NCBI RefSeq assembly: GCF_004347735.1
Contig: NZ_SLTI01000049.1
Location: 16,934 to 80,933, forward strand
Origin: Sulfuricurvum sp. IAE1
GTDB taxonomy: Bacteria > Campylobacterota > Campylobacteria > Campylobacterales > Sulfurimonadaceae
Direction: 5' to 3'
Length of the DNA: 64,000 nucleotides
Part shown: piece by piece, positions 60,474 to 64,000 of the stretch
Position numbering within the stretch: the stretch's first letter is position 1
Layout of the letters: every line of letters starts with the position of its first letter
Notes under the pieces: generated by a model
What the model was told of the DNA's origin: nothing
The model's input: only the letters and a program-made list of their open reading frames with translations
Database searches by the model: none
Program-made: the position numbers and the translations under genes

Positions 60474-60656
60474 CTAAAGATCGACGTCTTCGTATTCAGG
60501 GCACTCGTCCAGAAAAGAATCAATTGGATCTTTCCCGGCTTCCCACTCTTCTTTCCATGCCTCTTCATCGTGAATAGTCATTCCGTGCCCGTTTGCGAAC
60601 GTTTCGAGTATTCCAAACCATTCTTGCCATGTCATTCCGTTACGATTCTTATCCAT
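60474..60656 (-). CDS. 60-aa acidic protein
   Basis: MDKNRNGMTWQEWFGILETF and a very acidic tail (ECPEYEDVDL). RBS AGGAGATAGAG. Soluble, unlike its membrane neighbours. Unknown. Confidence 0.5.
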   Translation of the reverse strand: MDKNRNGMTWQEWFGILETFANGHGMTIHDEEAWKEEWEAGKDPIDSFLDECPEYEDVDL

Positions 60657-60678
60657 CTCTATCTCCTGGTCGGTTTCA

Positions 60679-61098
60679 TTAACGACGGTCTTCTGCCGGG
60701 GCAGATTCGTGATTTAACCCGAAATACCATTTTAGAAATAGATATCCAGTCAACATAAGAATGATCTCAATGCTCATAAGAGTCCACCCGCTTGTCAAAT
60801 GGGCAGTCATCGCATCGACTGCGGTCGTTGCCAGCAACACATCTTGGGTCGTCCATCCTTGTACTGCTGTATAAGCAATATAGCCAGCAGAAGCACTCGC
60901 CACCACAAAGCAAGCCCACACGAATAACATTGCTAAGCCTGTATGCTTTTCACTTCCGGCTCCCGCCATCGCAAAACCAACGAAGGCAAAAACTGCATTC
61001 ATATATGCGATCGCATAGTTTCCAAGAAAAAACATGGGGCCAAACAAGGCGCTCAAGTACACAAACACTTTTCCACCACTAAGCTTTTTTGTGCTCAT
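60679..61098 (-). CDS. 139-aa polytopic membrane protein
   Basis: Start MSTKKLSGGKVFVYLSALFG behind GAGGAGTCGCCAG. Four membrane helices. The C-terminal EDRR and stop are encoded by a seam copy. Unknown. Confidence 0.6.
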   Translation of the reverse strand: MSTKKLSGGKVFVYLSALFGPMFFLGNYAIAYMNAVFAFVGFAMAGAGSEKHTGLAMLFVWACFVVASASAGYIAYTAVQGWTTQDVLLATTAVDAMTAHLTSGWTLMSIEIILMLTGYLFLKWYFGLNHESAPAEDRR

Positions 61099-61123
61099 CT
61101 GGCGACTCCTCAAAAATTTTTCA

Positions 61124-61207
61124 TTAACGGTGTGTATTGCGATATACAATCACAACTAAAGCGATAATCACTATTTGAGAAATAATGAACTCAGGGCTTG
61201 AAAACAT
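61124..61207 (-). CDS. 27-aa membrane peptide
   Basis: MFSSPEFIISQIVIIALVVI and RNTHR, behind AAGGGGGTACTAAA. One membrane helix. The RBS and the seam copy at its stop make it credible despite its size. Confidence 0.4.
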   Translation of the reverse strand: MFSSPEFIISQIVIIALVVIVYRNTHR

Positions 61208-61253
61208 TTTAGTACCCCCTTAAAAATTAATACTGTGTTAGCGTTTATTATCA

Positions 61254-61601
61254 TCATTCTAAGACCGACACAAACTCAACACGCACGAACTGCTTGCTGG
61301 TATCTTTTTTAAGTTTGCGAAATTTTTCAATAATTGCTCGGTCTAATCCGGCAGTTGATTTCTCAAACGGCAGCACATAATAGGCAGCCATGAAATCCTT
61401 GTTGTCGAGATGGATCTGCGCTTGACACGAGTTCTTACCGGGAGATGTTTTTACATACTCTGGGTCCGTATTGGTTTCGGATTTAAGGATTGACAATAAT
61501 TCCTTAACAACCTTTGGGTCACTGCATTCCGTTGAACCTTCAATGACTCCAGCATGGAGAGATAGGCACAAACAGACTGCAAACAGAAGAGCTTTAGTCA
61601 T
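61254..61601 (-). CDS. 115-aa periplasmic hypothetical protein
   Basis: Signal peptide MTKALLFAVCLCLSLHAGVI; the mature part has two Cys (STECSDP, NSCQAQ) and is alpha/beta. RBS TAGGAGTTCAAA. Unknown. Confidence 0.6.
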   Translation of the reverse strand: MTKALLFAVCLCLSLHAGVIEGSTECSDPKVVKELLSILKSETNTDPEYVKTSPGKNSCQAQIHLDNKDFMAAYYVLPFEKSTAGLDRAIIEKFRKLKKDTSKQFVRVEFVSVLE

Positions 61602-61616
61602 TTTGAACTCCTAAAA

Positions 61617-61820
61617 TTAACGTGGTGTTTGATCGGCACTTTGGTTTTTATTGTCAATTTCTTCTTGTTGGCGATCTTCACGATTTCGCCAATAAAGAAG
61701 GATGGCTAAAATCATAAACAGTGGCATTCCAATCCACATGCCCTTAAAAAAATCACTCTCAGCCAGTTCGCTTGCGTTTAGCATCGACATAAACACACTT
61801 AAAACGATAAACATTTTCAT
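61617..61820 (-). CDS. 67-aa membrane protein
   Basis: Signal-like start MKMFIVLSVFMSMLNA and a second helix (MWIGMPLFMILAILLYW), with polar tail QSADQTPR whose end and stop lie in a seam copy. RBS AAAGGGGAATAGG. Unknown. Confidence 0.55.
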   Translation of the reverse strand: MKMFIVLSVFMSMLNASELAESDFFKGMWIGMPLFMILAILLYWRNREDRQQEEIDNKNQSADQTPR

Positions 61821-62020
61821 CCTATTCCCCTTTCATAGCCGAAAAATTAACACGGTATAGAAACCCTCAAAGACGGCTATCCATTTACGGCTCTCCCGAT
61901 CAGCATATAGTCGTGTACTTTGACGTCCGATCGTTCAAGCCTCATCTGGATATTGCCTCTATCGACATAGCCATCTTTCAAGGTTTCTCATTGCTTTGCC
62001 CATTGGCAGGGAGCAGAAAA

Positions 62021-62224
62021 TTAATGCGGTGTAGCCGCCGGAGCGGAAACGGTGTGTTTTTTTGGAAATGTTAAAAACTCATTCTTCCATGTATCTCGTA
62101 TTTGAACAAAAGAATATTTGTGAGAACGCATAAAAGCAATAGCATTTTTTTTAAACCAAAATGATCGATAACATAACCCACCAAATCTATTATCATAGAA
62201 ACATGAGTATCGCTTTAATTGCAT
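62021..62224 (-). CDS. 67-aa basic aromatic-rich protein
   Basis: MQLKRYSCFYDNRFGGLCYR and onward, ending APAATPH with the stop in a seam copy. RBS AAAGGACAAAAG. Basic, no membrane helix. Between it and 61820 I see only short remnants. Confidence 0.45.
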   Translation of the reverse strand: MQLKRYSCFYDNRFGGLCYRSFWFKKNAIAFMRSHKYSFVQIRDTWKNEFLTFPKKHTVSAPAATPH

Positions 62225-62248
62225 CTTTTGTCCTTTCAGATGGTTAAA

Positions 62249-62383
62249 TTAATGCGGTGCTTGATCTGATTCTCTTTTATCCAAGAATCGACCACATCCA
62301 ACAAATTCAATCGCTTCGGCGGCGATTGGTTTGTTAAGTGGATGTTTGCATTTTGCATCTTCTTTGATTTGTTCTGTGGTCAT
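62249..62383 (-). CDS. 44-aa hypothetical protein
   Basis: MTTEQIKEDAKCKHPLNKPI, then IEFVGCGRFLDKRESDQAPH. The stop lies in a seam copy and GGAAGAAGAG provides the RBS. Cys/His pattern CKH and CGR. Unknown. Confidence 0.45.
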   Translation of the reverse strand: MTTEQIKEDAKCKHPLNKPIAAEAIEFVGCGRFLDKRESDQAPH

Positions 62384-62475
62384 CTCTTCTTCCTTTTGTT
62401 GGACTCTGGGTAATTAGCAACGCATCTCTGCCTCTTTCTTTCTACAACAATTATACTCTCTTCCTCTTCTCTTTG

Positions 62476-62730
62476 TCAAGTGCTGACACTTGATTTATCA
62501 AATTGTTTTAGAAAAGATTTCGGATCGCCGCCGTTGGTCTTCAGCTCTACGGCAAGCCTCAGGATGATTTCGACATAAAAGGGCACCCCGAACCGCTTCA
62601 TGTCGGTCACGAAGTTCTTTGATTTGCCCATAATAGCTGAAAACTCGACGCCGGTTAGATCGATCTGTTTGAGGAGATCCTGGACGTCGGAGCGGGTAAG
62701 AGCGGAGAGGTTTGTTTTTGCTTTAGGCAT
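62476..62730 (-). CDS. 84-aa helix-turn-helix-like protein
   Basis: Start MPKAKTNLSALTRSDVQDLL. LTGVEFSAIMGKSKNFVTDM is a probable XRE-like HTH. The tail is polar. First soluble gene at the promoter side of the small-membrane-protein cluster, so a possible regulator of it (inference). Confidence 0.55.
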   Translation of the reverse strand: MPKAKTNLSALTRSDVQDLLKQIDLTGVEFSAIMGKSKNFVTDMKRFGVPFYVEIILRLAVELKTNGGDPKSFLKQFDKSSVST

Positions 62731-62827
62731 GGATTCTCTTATAGGTGTATTTGATGATCGGGAATAGAGCGGCAACGGAAAAAAGGTTGCCAAGCGAAAG
62801 GAGGAGATAGGTGTTGAGGGCGGTCAT
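62723..62827 (-). CDS. 34-aa membrane peptide
   Basis: MTALNTYLLLSLGNLFSVAA and a basic tail (KYTYKRIHA) behind AGGAAAGAC. Its end overlaps the start of the HTH-like gene by 8 bp. One membrane helix. Confidence 0.45.
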   Translation of the reverse strand: MTALNTYLLLSLGNLFSVAALFPIIKYTYKRIHA

Positions 62828-62864
62828 GTCTTTCCTATTCGGCTTTGGTGTCACTAAATGTTTT

Positions 62865-64000
62865 GGGTCTCTTCAATAAGTGGTTGATTTCCACTATTTG
62901 ACCCTCTGAAACTTAAACGTCAAATCGTAGCTGCCCAGATTCTAACATCTGGGCTAGCTTATCGATTGACACGCCATAATTGATAACTTCATATTCATCT
63001 CTTTGCTGATAGAAAGTTTTAGAGGTCATCATTCCTATACTTCTTTCCATGATCATCGAATCACTCATACTGGTATGCCGTTTGTTGAACTTCGGTTTCT
63101 TTGTGATCGAATGAAGATTGGACGCAAAGAGAACCTTTGCCCGGATCGATTCAAAGCCGTAACTTCTCCCCATCCGATCGATGTGACGGATCACGCTGTT
63201 CATGCTCTCCGTGTAGGCATTAGTTGCCGGATAATGGAAGTAGCTGAATATCTCTTTGTGCCAGTTGGATACGGCACGATGCAGATCATTGAAATATGGC
63301 AGCATATCTTCCGTTAAACCGCTTTCCCATGCTTCGTAACGGTTAAACGCTTCATCGTCATCCTTGGCCTCATAGATAGCATAAAATGCCTCTTTGAGTT
63401 CATATGCTTTGCCGAGATTAGGATAGTTAACTTTCCAATGCGAAACAAGCAGCTGTTCTCTTGGCTTAAGCTGATGTTCACGCTTCAGCAATAAGAAGCG
63501 GTCATTCTTTAGATCACGCCGCTGATTGGCCGGTAATGAAGCACGAATCTCTTTACGGCATCTTTCGACCGCATTGTTTGCCATGCGGACTACATGGAAT
63601 TTATCAATGATGATCTTCGCATTCGGAAGCACCTCTTTAACTGCATCTCGGTAAGGTTTCCACATATCCATCGTCACCCGTAGGATTACGTGGGGTTCTT
63701 TGATCCCTTTTAGGTACTTGATGACGGTTGGTTTATTCCGATCGCGCAGCATCTCAATGATTGTGCGCTCTTCGATGTTGGTAATGACACAGCGAGGTTG
63801 TTTCGCTAAATGGATTTCATCGATCCCCATGATCGTCGGTGTAGCAAACGCCATCTTATCTTCAGTCTCTTCTTTGTAATCTACGAATAGTCCGTACACC
63901 GTGGCATCGCTCAAACCTACCTCTTTGGCTACATGGGCATAAGGACGTAGTACCGATTGTTTTTTGACATACTCAGCAAGCCGTTCCGTCATCTTGTACT
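62865..64000 (-). mobile_element. ISL3-family insertion sequence, partial
   Basis: Contains an ISL3-type transposase running off the window edge. GGGTCTCTTCAATAAGTGG near 62865 is a candidate inverted-repeat end. The other end and the target duplication are outside the window. Confidence 0.6.
62913..64000 (-). CDS. tnp: ISL3-family transposase (N-terminus outside window)
   Basis: At least 362 residues; the frame stays open beyond Met 63992 to the window end. IMGIDEIHLAK, TMDMWKPYRDAVKEVLPNAK, IDKFHVVRMANNAVE and the late YTESMNSVIRHIDR supply the DDE catalytic segments of DDE_Tnp_ISL3. The N-terminal zinc-finger part expected for the family would lie upstream. No frameshift in the visible part, so probably active. 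Confidence 0.9.
   Translation of the reverse strand, partial: YKMTERLAEYVKKQSVLRPYAHVAKEVGLSDATVYGLFVDYKEETEDKMAFATPTIMGIDEIHLAKQPRCVITNIEERTIIEMLRDRNKPTVIKYLKGIKEPHVILRVTMDMWKPYRDAVKEVLPNAKIIIDKFHVVRMANNAVERCRKEIRASLPANQRRDLKNDRFLLLKREHQLKPREQLLVSHWKVNYPNLGKAYELKEAFYAIYEAKDDDEAFNRYEAWESGLTEDMLPYFNDLHRAVSNWHKEIFSYFHYPATNAYTESMNSVIRHIDRMGRSYGFESIRAKVLFASNLHSITKKPKFNKRHTSMSDSMIMERSIGMMTSKTFYQQRDEYEVINYGVSIDKLAQMLESGQLRFDV

Larger units (their letters stand above)
59873..62262 (-). repeat. recurring seam sequence between small genes (ten copies)
   Basis: On the + strand ATTAACGAC(G/A)G starts at 59873, 60160, 60463 and 60678, or its variant ATTAAYNCGGTGT-like at 61123, 61226, 61616, 61846, 62020 and 62248. 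In minus sense it reads CCGTCGTTAAT or ACACCGYRTTAAT. Most copies contain the TAA stop of the upstream gene and precede the RBS of the next. One copy (61846) has no gene attached. Confidence 0.6.

Noticed and set aside
61851..62010. Short minus-strand frames between the 61.8- and 62.0-kb genes
   Set aside because: Interrupted by stops and without RBS; at most a remnant (one 22-34 codon frame ending RAVNG).
59873..62262. Seam repeats as integron attC sites with gene cassettes
   Set aside because: The bases do not fit the GTTRRRY/RYYYAAC core rules, no attC fold is apparent and no integron integrase is present.

Overview
The window looks like part of a large conjugative plasmid or integrative conjugative element. 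The host is probably a Campylobacterota of the Sulfuricurvum/Sulfurimonas type. That placement is inferred from an F-type transfer apparatus combined with a short type II-C Cas9 locus and overall protein character, not from a marker gene. No rRNA, tRNA, relaxase or recognisable replication initiator is visible, so the element continues beyond both ends. Both edges cut genes: a coiled-coil protein at 1 and an ISL3 transposase at 64000.

Layout. (1) 1-17.6 kb, + strand: tightly packed small accessory genes with a TOPRIM primase-like protein, ArdC antirestriction protein, YopX protein, DUF4942 methyltransferase-like protein, PAPS-reductase-like enzyme, m5C methyltransferase and an amino-methyltransferase. 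Many share the leader GAGCTACCA directly before the start codon. (2) 17.6-22.9 kb: a type II-C CRISPR-Cas locus with cas2 (+), then tracrRNA, a 14-repeat array, cas1 and cas9 (all -). Cas9 is full length but lacks the HNH catalytic His and the RuvC-III catalytic His and Asp, so it reads as a naturally nuclease-null Cas9. (3) 22.9-26.9 kb: an operon of unknown proteins including a P-loop ATPase and a WGR protein, facing a tyrosine recombinase. (4) 26.9-46.6 kb, - strand: F-type conjugation genes (pilin, TraL, E, K, B, V, C, TrbI, S26 peptidase, TraW, U, TrbC, TraG, lytic transglycosylase, TraN with a C-type-lectin-like domain). They fall into three operons, each preceded by the same 18-bp palindrome. 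A membrane-anchored PIN protein is inserted on the + strand. (5) 47-58 kb, + strand: an HU-like protein, ParM/ParR partition genes, envelope proteins, a Lar-like protein, a membrane metallopeptidase, and an operon of HerA-like ATPase, NYN-domain protein and a degenerate topoisomerase IA. Two centromere-like arrays of CAWTG boxes at 11-bp period lie at 47.6 and 52.6 kb. (6) 58.2-62.8 kb, - strand: many tiny membrane proteins separated by a recurring seam sequence, then the ISL3 element.

How it may work together (inference): the three tra operons, the HU-parMR operon and a small gene at 52.4 kb share one operator and so could be one regulon. The antirestriction and methylation genes would protect incoming DNA. 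The CRISPR locus keeps an intact adaptation pair (Cas1 E149/H206/E221, Cas2), a tracrRNA with its own promoter and repeat-borne crRNA promoters. It is therefore equipped to make guides and bind DNA but not, by these residues, to cut it. RNA-guided silencing of competing elements or host genes is the most interesting hypothesis in the window.
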